Source of the DNA: JAIOSM01 sp964593725
GTDB taxonomy: Bacteria; Desulfobacterota; Desulfobacteria; Desulfobacterales; Desulfobacteraceae
DNA length: 64,000 bases
NCBI GenBank assembly: GCA_964593725.1
Contig: CAZQJS010000007.1
Location: 20,828 to 84,827, forward strand
Reading direction: 5' to 3'
Both the position numbers and the translations under genes were made by a program. The notes below the pieces were generated by a model. It was not told the DNA's origin and searched no databases. It saw only the letters and a list, made by a program, of their open reading frames with translations. Shown here one piece after another: positions 35,647 through 43,926 of the stretch. Position 1 is the stretch's first letter, and each line of letters starts with the position of its first letter.

Positions 35647-37675
35647 TTTTCTCCATATCTGGTTGATAAAACCTGTTAATCAAATCATCATCCACAATAT
35701 ATGGCAATGTAATATGATCTTTGCTGTTTTCGTCATTATAAGCAATACATGTTTCAATGGAATTTTCACACCTTGCCCAGGCCCTTCTTGCAACTCCTCC
35801 CATGACATCCCAGTTCATGGCGCTCTTAATAATTTTATCAATGCGCCGGCTGCCGTCTAGGACCAGTCCAAACCCACCGTTTACAGCCCTTCCAATGCCG
35901 ACCCCGCCTCCATTGTGCAGGGAAACAAGACTCATGCCCCTTGCAGCGTTGCCGGCAAAACAGTGGGTTGCCATATCTGCCATGATATTTGACCCATCTT
36001 TTATATTGGCAGTCTCCCTGAAGGGTGAATCTGTGCCGCCGGTGTCATGGTGATCTCTTCCCAGCATTACAGGCCCTATCTTTTTATTTCTGACCATTTC
36101 ATTGAATTTTAATGCAATTTTTATCCTTCCCTTTGCATCCTGGTATAGAATTCTTGCCTGGGTGCCAACCACAAGTTTATTCTTTTTAGCATCACGTATC
36201 CAGACATAATTATCCCTGTCCTGGAATCTTGTTTCATGGTCAATACACTCCATGGCAGCCTTATCCGTTGCATCAAGATCTTTTTCTTCTCCGCTGAGGC
36301 ATACCCACCTGAAGGGCCCGTACCCGTAATCAAATAAAAGTGGGCCCATGATGTCCTCCACATAGGAAGGAAAAATAAAACCATTGTTTGTATTTTTTCC
36401 GTTTTTGCATATATCTTCAGCGCCTGCATCATATACAGCCTTAAGAAAATTATTACCATAGTCAAAAAAATAGGTGCCCCTTGCAACAAGTTTTTTAATC
36501 AGACCATAATGTTTTTGCAAAGAAATATCCACAAGCTGCTTAAATTTTCCATGGTCAACGGCAAGAAGCCCGGTTCTTTCATCAAAGCTCAAACCCTGGG
36601 GACAATACCCTCCATCATACACAACATGACAGGATGTCTGATCACTTAAAAGATCAATATTAATATTATATTTTACAGCATATTCCAGTAAATCCACAAT
36701 ATTTCCATAAAAGGCAATGGCAGCTTTTTTCTTCTGTTTCAGGTATAGTGCTGCAGTTTCAAAGGCCATGGCCGGGCTCTGGGCAATATGACTCACCCAT
36801 TCCTGGCTCAACCTTGTTTCTATGCGTGAATAATCAACCTCTGCTATGATTCCCACACCATTGGCTATTTCCACAGCCTTTCCCTGGGCTCCGCTCATAC
36901 CTCCAAGACCGGAACTTACAAAAAGAGTACCTGACATGTCATCTTCATTGGATTTATTCTGCATACGCACAGCATTTAAAAGGGTGTTATATGTTCCATG
37001 CACAATGCCCTGGGGTCCGATATACATCCAGCCGCCTGCAGTCATCTGGCCATAGTTTGCAACTCCAAGTGCAGCAGCACGGGAAAATTGATCATTATTA
37101 TCAAAAATTCCAACCATTAAAGCATTGGATATAATTACCCGGGGAGAATCAGGGGATGATCTGAAAAGTCCAAGGGGATGTCCTGATTCAACAACAAGGG
37201 TAAGCTCTTCAGACAACTCTTCAAGGTATGCTTTTATGAGCTGGTACTGCATCCAGTTCTGGCACACCTGGCCTGTCTCTCCATATGTTACAAGCTCATA
37301 GGGGTACAGGGCAACGTCAAAATCAAGATTATTATCTATCATTGTCTGGAAAGCTCTGCCTTCAATGCATCTGGATTTATAACTGTCAATGGGTTTTCCT
37401 GTTATCCTTCCACAGGGCCGGAACCTGTAGCCATAAATCCGGCCGTAAGTATTCAGCTCATGTGCAAATTCCGGTGCAAGGATTTGATGCCACTTTTCAG
37501 GTATATACCTCAGCGCATTTTTCAAGGCAAGTCTTCTGTCATCAAGTGACAGTTCTGCATGCCTTCTGGGTGCACGCCTTATACCTTTAATAAATTCACA
37601 TTCCATAGGTAAAGTTTTAAAAATATTTTCAAGTTTAATCCTCATGGAGCCTGAAATACGGCTGTTTTTTGACAT
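35636..37675 (-). CDS. hutU: Urocanate hydratase, long (UROC1-like) form
   Basis: 679 residues, against about 555 for the common bacterial HutU and about 676 for animal UROC1. NAD-binding and core motifs are present: NYGQMTAGGWMYIGPQGIVH, VSSGLGGMSGAQGKA, GIIAEVDYSRIETR, DQTSCHVVYDGGYCPQG, and near the end AARGMSLVSLHNGGGVGIGR. Extra segments lie at the N terminus and around residues 400-500, as in eukaryotic enzymes. It hydrates urocanate to imidazolonepropionate with a tightly bound NAD. AGAGG precedes the ATG; see the promoter and operator entries. Confidence 0.96.
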   Translation of the reverse strand: MSKNSRISGSMRIKLENIFKTLPMECEFIKGIRRAPRRHAELSLDDRRLALKNALRYIPEKWHQILAPEFAHELNTYGRIYGYRFRPCGRITGKPIDSYKSRCIEGRAFQTMIDNNLDFDVALYPYELVTYGETGQVCQNWMQYQLIKAYLEELSEELTLVVESGHPLGLFRSSPDSPRVIISNALMVGIFDNNDQFSRAAALGVANYGQMTAGGWMYIGPQGIVHGTYNTLLNAVRMQNKSNEDDMSGTLFVSSGLGGMSGAQGKAVEIANGVGIIAEVDYSRIETRLSQEWVSHIAQSPAMAFETAALYLKQKKKAAIAFYGNIVDLLEYAVKYNINIDLLSDQTSCHVVYDGGYCPQGLSFDERTGLLAVDHGKFKQLVDISLQKHYGLIKKLVARGTYFFDYGNNFLKAVYDAGAEDICKNGKNTNNGFIFPSYVEDIMGPLLFDYGYGPFRWVCLSGEEKDLDATDKAAMECIDHETRFQDRDNYVWIRDAKKNKLVVGTQARILYQDAKGRIKIALKFNEMVRNKKIGPVMLGRDHHDTGGTDSPFRETANIKDGSNIMADMATHCFAGNAARGMSLVSLHNGGGVGIGRAVNGGFGLVLDGSRRIDKIIKSAMNWDVMGGVARRAWARCENSIETCIAYNDENSKDHITLPYIVDDDLINRFYQPDMEKNAE

Positions 37676-37722
37676 GGCAAACCTCTGTTAACCGTTGTTG
37701 TTATTTTTTTAAACCCTAGAGT

Positions 37723-37751
37723 TGTATATACAACCACAAATCAAATGTCAA
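37723..37751 (-). promoter_or_regulatory. hut operon promoter overlapped by HutC-like operator
   Basis: On the minus strand TTGACA (37746-37751), 17 bases, TATACA (37723-37728). The perfect palindrome GTTGTATATACAAC (37721-37734) covers the -10 element; it closely resembles the TTGTATATACAA core bound by GntR-family HutC repressors. Repression relieved by urocanate is the expected logic. No hutC gene lies in the window. Confidence 0.7.
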
Positions 37752-37769
37752 CCATCTTAAAATTTTTCC

Positions 37770-37798
37770 TTGACTTGTCCATGAAATTCATGCAGAAT
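37770..37798 (+). promoter_or_regulatory. Possible promoter of the Hpt/receiver genes
   Basis: TTGACT (37770-37775), 17-base spacer, CAGAAT (37793-37798), divergent from the hut promoter. The spacer holds a small palindrome, ATGAAATTCAT. Confidence 0.35.
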
Positions 37799-37880
37799 TA
37801 TTGAATAAAACTAAAATCCTTACAATATTTATATTAACTTTTATTACAGGTACATTGATTCTCGTAAACAGGAGGATAAA

Positions 37881-38225
37881 ATGGGCAGCAATGATATCAT
37901 TGACCTTGACGAATTAAAAGAGATCATGGACAATGACATGGATCTTATTAAAGAGTGTTTTGACGAATTTCGCAGGGAGTGGGTGGACTCTTTTGGCGAT
38001 GTGGCAAAGGCAGTTGAAAACAAGGATGCATCAAAACTTGATGAAGCAGCCCATAAGCTGAAGGGGACCTTAAGATATCTTGCGGCAGACCAGGCACAAA
38101 AGGCAGCCTATGCCCTTGAACGAGCAGGTAAAGAAAAATCATTGGAAAACCTTGATACAAAACTTGCTTCCCTTGAAAAAAGGGGGGTTGAGGTATTAAA
38201 CTATATTGACAGTTTTAAAGAATAA
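37881..38225 (+). CDS. Hpt-domain phosphotransfer protein
   Basis: 114 residues, a single Hpt four-helix bundle. The phosphoacceptor is the His in DEAAHKLKGTLRYLA, with the usual downstream pattern AAYALERAGKEKSLE. Such proteins pass phosphate between receiver domains. AGGAGG sits before the ATG. A receiver protein follows after 20 bases, so the pair probably act together; the kinase that feeds them is not adjacent. Confidence 0.9.
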   Translation: MGSNDIIDLDELKEIMDNDMDLIKECFDEFRREWVDSFGDVAKAVENKDASKLDEAAHKLKGTLRYLAADQAQKAAYALERAGKEKSLENLDTKLASLEKRGVEVLNYIDSFKE

Positions 38226-38245
38226 ACTTTACCGGAGGATATAAT

Positions 38246-38743
38246 ATGGCAGATCCGGATATAGCAGATTCACGAAAATACCAGAACATTTCCATTCTAT
38301 TTGTTGATGATGATAAAATGGCTCAAAAGCTTATGTCAAAATTTCTCAAGGACTGGAATATATTCTGCGCATCCTCGGGCAAGGAAGCACTGGAAGCCAT
38401 GGAGGAAAAAACCTATGCTGTGGTGTTTTTAGACTACCAGATGCCCGGCATGAACGGCATAGAGCTTTTACAGCGAATCAAAAAACGACATAATATGGTC
38501 CAGGTTATTATGATAACCGGGTCTGACGAGCTCAACACTTTAATCACAAGCCTGTCCCATGGAGCCGATGATTTTATTTTAAAGCCTGTTAAAAAAGAGA
38601 CCCTTTTCAAGGTGCTTGGAAATACCTGTGATAAAATAACAAGGTGGACAGGTGTTATGAAGGCTCTTTACAAAAAAAAGAAAAACAGACCAGAACCTCC
38701 TGAAAAATCCGGAAAACCTGAAACTCCCCAAGCAAAAAAATAG
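38246..38743 (+). CDS. Single-domain response regulator
   Basis: 165 residues. Receiver domain from about 15 to 135: ILFVDDDKMAQKLM (acidic pocket), VVFLDYQMPGMNGIELL (phospho-Asp), MITGSDEL (Thr) and FILKPVKKET (Lys). The last 30 residues are a charged, Pro/Lys-rich tail with no DNA-binding domain. It is the likely partner of the Hpt protein just upstream. CGGAGGA precedes the ATG. Confidence 0.93.
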   Translation: MADPDIADSRKYQNISILFVDDDKMAQKLMSKFLKDWNIFCASSGKEALEAMEEKTYAVVFLDYQMPGMNGIELLQRIKKRHNMVQVIMITGSDELNTLITSLSHGADDFILKPVKKETLFKVLGNTCDKITRWTGVMKALYKKKKNRPEPPEKSGKPETPQAKK

Positions 38744-38858
38744 TTTAAAAACCAAGTTAAAATATGCTGTTTATTGTATTGACCGGAAGTCTGAAAACAA
38801 GTAAAAAGAGTGGTTAAAAAGTTTCAGGCGGAAAAGTTTATTAATTTAAGGATAAAAA

Positions 38859-39131
38859 ATGAGTATAAAAATAAATATCCATGTAACCCACCGGCAATAC
38901 ACAAACAATCAAAAAACCATTGAGGTTGATGGAGGTACTGTTAAAGAAGCCCTTTTGAACCTGTGCGGAAAGTATCCGGACATAAAACCCCAGTTGTTTA
39001 ATGAGAAAAATCAGCTCTTAAGACATATTGAAATATATATCAACAGTGAAAGCGCATATCCCGATGAACTGAACAAAACCGTTGCACCTGGAGATGAACT
39101 GCATATTACAGCCTTTCTCAGTGGTGGATAG
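38859..39131 (+). CDS. MoaD/ThiS-type sulfur-carrier protein
   Basis: 90 residues, beta-grasp fold ending in Gly-Gly (HITAFLSGG). INIHVTHRQYTNNQ, VKEALLNLCGKYPDIKPQLF and VAPGDELHIT match MoaD/ThiS-family proteins that are adenylated and thiocarboxylated at the C-terminal Gly. No E1-like or other cofactor gene adjoins, so the pathway (molybdopterin, thiamine, tungsten or tRNA/sulfur metabolism) is open. Confidence 0.85.
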   Translation: MSIKINIHVTHRQYTNNQKTIEVDGGTVKEALLNLCGKYPDIKPQLFNEKNQLLRHIEIYINSESAYPDELNKTVAPGDELHITAFLSGG

Positions 39132-39292
39132 CCTGGATATTTTATTTGATGTCAGGGCTTGAGAATTACTGAAATTATCTTGAACTGCTTGACTTTACCC
39201 CAAATAAAAATATATCTTACAAAACAGGTTTTCAAAGGGTTTTTATTTTAATGATTAATATAAACTTTTATTATTAAGAAAATGGAGACAAT

Positions 39293-39715
39293 ATGAAAAA
39301 AATCTTACATGAAACAGGGTTTTTATTTGCTGTGGTTTTTTTGGTTATGGTTCTCATGCCTCTGGCTGGCCAGGCTGAAGAACAGACAGGTTTAACTGTT
39401 TCCCGTGCTGCAATCTGCAACGATATAGTTGAGCATGAACCTGTTGATAAAGGAACAACTTTTACAAGTGATGTTAATAAACTTTACTGTTTTTCAGAAA
39501 TCATGGGTGCACAAACCAATACCCATATAACCCATGTATGGTATTTTATGGGTACAGAACGTGCAAGGGTTGAGCTGAAAGTAAACGGTTCAAAATGGCG
39601 CACCTCATCATCCAAACGTATTCAAGACTTTGAAATCGGTGACTGGGAAGTTAAAATTCTTGATGCAGAAGACACAGTATTAAAAGTTCTTAAATTTACC
39701 ATCACAGCACAATAG
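39293..39715 (+). CDS. DUF2914-family exported protein
   Basis: 140 residues. A signal peptide (KILHETGFLFAVVFLVMV...PLAGQAEE) is followed by one DUF2914 domain: VSRAAICNDIVEHEP, KLYCFSEIMGAQTNTHITHV, WYFMGTERARVELKVNG and GDWEVKILDAEDTVLKVLKF. It is likely periplasmic; the function is unknown. TTGACT-N17-ATATCT at 39189-39217 is a possible promoter. A stem-loop with a T-run follows the stop. Confidence 0.85.
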   Translation: MKKILHETGFLFAVVFLVMVLMPLAGQAEEQTGLTVSRAAICNDIVEHEPVDKGTTFTSDVNKLYCFSEIMGAQTNTHITHVWYFMGTERARVELKVNGSKWRTSSSKRIQDFEIGDWEVKILDAEDTVLKVLKFTITAQ

Positions 39716-39723
39716 TCTTTGCC

Positions 39724-39777
39724 AACCGCCTTCCATGGAAAACTAATTTTTTTTCAGGGAGGCGGTTCTCTTTTTTT
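39724..39777 (+). terminator. Intrinsic terminator of the DUF2914 gene
   Basis: AACCGCCT (39724-39731) pairs with AGGCGGTT (39760-39767), loop 28 bases, then CTC and seven T. The right arm lies inside the 3' end of the converging DUF2889 gene. Confidence 0.6.
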
Positions 39778-40330
39778 CCATTGCCTCATTAATAGCCTTG
39801 ATTTTAGGCCCGTCTTCCCTCCAGAGCATACAGCTGTTCAATACAAAATTTTTTTCAGTAATCTGATCCGCGGTTTCAGGAGCAGGGGTCTTATGTTTTC
39901 TCTTTTCTGTGAGCCATCCATGAACTATCTCCTGACCCATGACTGTTAAAAGGTGGGTAAGATGGGTGCATCCCTTTATTGAACCCATGAGCTCCTTGAT
40001 CTTTTTTGAATACCCTGCCTTGATCTCAAGTCCTTCAACCTTTTTAATAACAGCCAGGGTTTCATTACATTGCAGCATTGGAACCCGGGGCATATATGCT
40101 TCTGCCTCTGCAATCCTCAAGGGGTTATCCCGCACTAAAACAAAAATTTCCATGTGGTGAATAACACCCGGGGTCAGCTCCTGTTCCAAAATGTCATACA
40201 CCTTTTGAAAACGCTCATCCAGAAGGGTTCCTTTTACAATCAATTCTGAATTGCCAAGGCAATAGGTTGAAAGTTCAATGTTTCTTGTGTGAATAGCTTT
40301 CCTGTTTTTTATCATATTTTTCAGATCCAT
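39743..40330 (-). CDS. DUF2889-family protein
   Basis: 195 residues. The pattern RKAIHTRNIELSTYCLG, LIVKGTLLDERFQ, GVIHHMEIFVLVRDN, LRIAEAEAYMPRVP and SIKGCTHLTHLLTVM follows DUF2889, whose members keep a GCTHL block with Cys and His. No signal peptide. The function is unknown. GGATG precedes the ATG. Confidence 0.8.
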   Translation of the reverse strand: MDLKNMIKNRKAIHTRNIELSTYCLGNSELIVKGTLLDERFQKVYDILEQELTPGVIHHMEIFVLVRDNPLRIAEAEAYMPRVPMLQCNETLAVIKKVEGLEIKAGYSKKIKELMGSIKGCTHLTHLLTVMGQEIVHGWLTEKRKHKTPAPETADQITEKNFVLNSCMLWREDGPKIKAINEAMEKKRTASLKKN

Positions 40331-40348
40331 GGTTCATCCTTATATTAA

Positions 40349-42526
40349 TTATTCCCTGAGCCGGGAAACAAGATTTGAAAGCCTGAGCTCTGTTTTATTA
40401 TTTTTTAAAGCCGTTGAAAGGGCTTTTTTTGAACCAACAATTATCACAAGGTGTTTTGCTCTGGTTATTGCAGTATAAAGAAGGTTTCTCTGTAAAAGGG
40501 GAAAATGATTAATGGTTAAAGCAATAACAACACTTGAATATTCGGAACCCTGGGATTTATGAACCGAGATTGCATAGGCAAGGGTAAGCTGATCAAGCTC
40601 TGGAATCTCATAATCAACAATTCTGCCGTAATAATCAACGCTTACAATGCCAAGAGACTTATCAATATCAGCAACAACACCAATATCACCATTAAAAACG
40701 TCTTTTTCATAGTTATTCTTAAGATGCATCACTTTATCATTAACCTTGAATGTAAAGCCATGGCTTTCAATGCCTTCCTGATTGCTGTTCAACACCAGCT
40801 GGAGTTTCCGGTTCAGGTTGATGGTCCCTGCTTCACCTTTGTGCATGGGTGTTAGAACCTGAATTTCATCAACATGGGGAAATGCCTGTTTTATTCTTTC
40901 TGAACATAAAAGAGATATGGTTTTAACAAGCCTTTGGGGTGAATTATTCTCAAGAAAATAAAACTCTGTAAGGGCCTGGCTGTTTTCACCGGATGCCTGG
41001 TTTGTAAGATCAGGCATTTCACCATTTCTAATGGCATGGGCATTCATTATTATCGGGCTGAGTTCTGCCTGTCTGAATATCTCCTTTAAATAAAAGGTCT
41101 TAACAACAGATGAGTCAATAATGTCAGACAGCACATTTCCAGGCCCCACAGATGGAAGCTGAAAAGTGTCCCCCACAAGAATTAAATTTGAATTTACCGG
41201 AAGTGCTGCCAGGAGATGAAACATGAGCATGGTATCAACCATGGAGGTTTCATCCACTATAAAGACATCAAGATCAAAAGGGTTGGAATGGTTTCTGGCA
41301 AAACTATTATCATCCGGATCATATTCCAGGAGTTTATGCAGTGTTTTTGCTGTTTTTCCTGTCACCTCAGAAAGCCTCCGGGCTGCACGCCCTGTGGGAG
41401 CACCCAAAACAACCCGCTTTTTCATCCTCTTAAATACTGCACAAAGGGCCCTTACAAGAGTTGTCTTACCGGTTCCCGGACCGCCTGTAATAACAGTCAC
41501 CCTCTGTTTCAATGTATTTCCAACAATGGTAAGCTGGTGGGAAGAGAGCTCAATTGCAAGCCTTGATCCAACCTCTTCCAGAATTATATCATCATCAATA
41601 AACTTATCAGGCGCGGGAAGGGAGAGCATGGCCTTGATTCTCATGGCAATCCCCTTTTCAGCCAGGTAAAGCCTTTTAAGATAGACTCTGTTGCCCTGGT
41701 CCACCACTATCTCTTCTGCTGTAACAAGATCAGAAAGCGCCCTATCAATACTTTCATAATCTTTTAAATCTGTGTCTCGGATTTCTGCTATGCAGGAGCA
41801 TTTTTCAATCAAATTCTCCTTAAAAATGAAAACATGACCATCCTTTTCCATGGATAAAAGAAGATGAATGAGAAAACCCTTTATTCTTTCCGGGTCATCC
41901 TTTGAGATACCATCTTTTAATGCTATTTTATCGGCAATAAAAAACCCTGATTCAGGAATATCCCTTACCAGGCAATAGGGGTTTAACTTAAGTGTCTCTA
42001 AAGCATCATTGCCATAAAGGGTTATGATTTTTGAGGCATGGATAACACTTATATCCCTGTCCTGGAGAAAATGCATTATCCGCCTTATTGAATGATGTTC
42101 ATTCCAGGCATCTGTGATGAGTTTTGATTTTGCCTTTCCTATACCTTTTATCTCTTTTAATCTTGCAGGTTCATTTTCAATAATATCAAAGGTTTTTTCT
42201 TTAAATTTTTCAACAATCATCCCTGCAAGCTCTTTTTTAATACCCTTTATTATACCAGATTCAAGGTATGCTTTTATACTGTTTACAGATGCAGGAAGAA
42301 GAATATTAAATGTTTTAACCTTAAACTGATCACCCCATTTGGGATGGGTAACCCATTCACCTTTCAGCTCCAGGGTTTCACCCTGAACCACCCCTGGCAT
42401 GGGCCCGGCAATTGTTATGGATTCCTTTGTTCTGCCAGGTTCCAGCCTTGCAATGGTGTAATAATTATCCTGGTTCTGGTATATAATCCTCTTAAGGGCG
42501 CCTGATAATTTAATCATTGAGCTCAT
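40349..42526 (-). CDS. recD2: RecD2-type ATP-dependent DNA helicase
   Basis: 725 residues. It has the N-terminal OB/helix-hairpin-helix part of RecD2 (IKGIGKAKSKLITDAW; ALETLKLNPYCLVRD) and then superfamily 1B helicase motifs: TGGPGTGKTTLVRAL (I), VLGAPTGRAARRLSE (Ia), VDETSMVDT (II), LVGDTFQLPSVGPGNVL (III), YAISVHKSQGSEY (V) and LLYTAITRAKH (VI). It is a 5'-3' helicase acting outside RecBCD. It overlaps the gmhB-like gene by 17 bases. Confidence 0.95.
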   Translation of the reverse strand: MSSMIKLSGALKRIIYQNQDNYYTIARLEPGRTKESITIAGPMPGVVQGETLELKGEWVTHPKWGDQFKVKTFNILLPASVNSIKAYLESGIIKGIKKELAGMIVEKFKEKTFDIIENEPARLKEIKGIGKAKSKLITDAWNEHHSIRRIMHFLQDRDISVIHASKIITLYGNDALETLKLNPYCLVRDIPESGFFIADKIALKDGISKDDPERIKGFLIHLLLSMEKDGHVFIFKENLIEKCSCIAEIRDTDLKDYESIDRALSDLVTAEEIVVDQGNRVYLKRLYLAEKGIAMRIKAMLSLPAPDKFIDDDIILEEVGSRLAIELSSHQLTIVGNTLKQRVTVITGGPGTGKTTLVRALCAVFKRMKKRVVLGAPTGRAARRLSEVTGKTAKTLHKLLEYDPDDNSFARNHSNPFDLDVFIVDETSMVDTMLMFHLLAALPVNSNLILVGDTFQLPSVGPGNVLSDIIDSSVVKTFYLKEIFRQAELSPIIMNAHAIRNGEMPDLTNQASGENSQALTEFYFLENNSPQRLVKTISLLCSERIKQAFPHVDEIQVLTPMHKGEAGTINLNRKLQLVLNSNQEGIESHGFTFKVNDKVMHLKNNYEKDVFNGDIGVVADIDKSLGIVSVDYYGRIVDYEIPELDQLTLAYAISVHKSQGSEYSSVVIALTINHFPLLQRNLLYTAITRAKHLVIIVGSKKALSTALKNNKTELRLSNLVSRLRE

Positions 42527-43076
42527 TTAATAACCACTCTACAGCTTCAAACAGGTTCTCTGCTGTAAAGTCTGGTTTTACACCCTTTTCAGCAAGCTGG
42601 TTTTTTGCCTTCCTGCCATTTGAGGCTCCAACAAGAATGGATAATCCGCATCCTGCATTTACTGCGCACTCAATATCCTTTGCACTGTCGCCCACCATGC
42701 ATGAATTCAGAAGATCAATCCCATATTTTTTTTGTGCCTTTAGTATTAATCCTGGCCTGGGTTTTCTGCAGGTGCACCCTTTGGCAGGATGGTGAGGGCA
42801 ATAAAAAATATCTTTTATTTCACCGCCCGCATCATAAATGCCGGATTTCATTTTATTGAAAATCTTTTCAAGGCGGGTTTTTGTGGTAAGACCCCTGTCA
42901 ATGGCAGACTGGTTGGTTATAATAATAACATCAATTCCTGCTTTACAAAGCATGGAAACAGCTTCAGGGCTTTTTTCAATAAAGAAAAACTCTGATTCAT
43001 CTTTAATATAATCAGCAGAATCAATGTTTATAACCCCGTCCCGGTCTAAAAAAACAGTATATTTCATGGCAGCCAT
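42510..43076 (-). CDS. gmhB: GmhB-like HAD phosphatase (heptose bisphosphate phosphatase)
   Basis: About 188 residues. MKYTVFLDRDGVINID gives the HAD nucleophile DxDG; IITNQSAIDRG, CPHHPAKGCTCRKPRPG (zinc-loop Cys/His set of GmhB) and MVGDSAKDIECA follow. It removes a phosphate from D-glycero-D-manno-heptose 1,7-bisphosphate for LPS core sugar. I take the ATG at 43076, which overlaps the rlpA stop as TGATG; a GTG one codon earlier and a later ATG (43067) are alternatives. Confidence 0.88.
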   Translation of the reverse strand: MAAMKYTVFLDRDGVINIDSADYIKDESEFFFIEKSPEAVSMLCKAGIDVIIITNQSAIDRGLTTKTRLEKIFNKMKSGIYDAGGEIKDIFYCPHHPAKGCTCRKPRPGLILKAQKKYGIDLLNSCMVGDSAKDIECAVNAGCGLSILVGASNGRKAKNQLAEKGVKPDFTAENLFEAVEWLLNELND

Positions 43077-43915
43077 CACTCAGCCAATAAAAACACCGAT
43101 CTGTGGCCGTTTAAACTGAGCTTTTTCTCCAGCATTAAAGCTTTTTTTAAGGATGAATATTTTCCAACCCTTACCCGGTAAAAAGTACCACGATAATCCT
43201 TATGGGTAGTTATATGGACATCTTTATATACCCTTGAAAGCCTGTATTTTAAATTTTCAGCATTGGACTTTACTTTAAAAGCACCAACCTGTATGGAAAA
43301 ATTTCCAGTATAAAGATCCACTGGAACATACTCTTTTTTTCTTGCCTTTGAATTTTTCAGTTTTCCAAGCACAATAACTTTTACTGGAGCTGTGCCCTGC
43401 TTTACCATGCCGAGTTTTTTTGCCCCTGTAAATGTAAGATCAATAACACGCCCTCTTACAAAGGGTCCACGGTCATTAATTCGTACAACTATCTCTTTTT
43501 TATTTCTCAGGTTTAAAACCTTTACCCAGGTCTGAAGGGGCAGGGTTTTATGGGCTGCAGTCATTGCATACATGTTATATATTTCACCACTTGCTGTTTT
43601 TCTGCCGTGGAATTTTTTTCCGTACCAGGATGCAATACCTCTCTGGGTATAGTTCCTGGGCTGATTTTCCGGGACATATTGTACCCCGTCGATATAATAG
43701 GGTTTTCCTACCCCGGAATTAGAGTCATTGGAAATATATCCTGTTTTGAGGTTTGACTCTTTAGTATCTGTTTCTTCCGCTTGTATATCTTTGGTTTCAA
43801 ATTCAACATATACTCCTTTTTTTACACAACCTGATACAATAAGTAAAACAAGGAATAAAAAAATAAAACCAATAAACTTAATCTTTAAAAAAACGGTGTT
43901 CTTCCTTAAATCCAT
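43076..43915 (-). CDS. rlpA: RlpA-family septal lytic transglycosylase with SPOR domain
   Basis: 279 residues. Lipoprotein signal with LIVSGC lipobox near residue 30, a linker, then the RlpA double-psi barrel: RGIASWYGKKFHGRKTASGE, MTAAHKTLPL, VRINDRGPFVRGRVIDL (catalytic Asp). The last 75 residues are a SPOR domain (FSIQVGAFKVKSNAENLKYR), which binds bare glycan strands at the septum. Outer-membrane cell-separation enzyme. Forms a coupled set with gmhB-like and recD2 downstream. Confidence 0.93.
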   Translation of the reverse strand: MDLRKNTVFLKIKFIGFIFLFLVLLIVSGCVKKGVYVEFETKDIQAEETDTKESNLKTGYISNDSNSGVGKPYYIDGVQYVPENQPRNYTQRGIASWYGKKFHGRKTASGEIYNMYAMTAAHKTLPLQTWVKVLNLRNKKEIVVRINDRGPFVRGRVIDLTFTGAKKLGMVKQGTAPVKVIVLGKLKNSKARKKEYVPVDLYTGNFSIQVGAFKVKSNAENLKYRLSRVYKDVHITTHKDYRGTFYRVRVGKYSSLKKALMLEKKLSLNGHRSVFLLAE

Positions 43916-43926
43916 AATATGATTCC

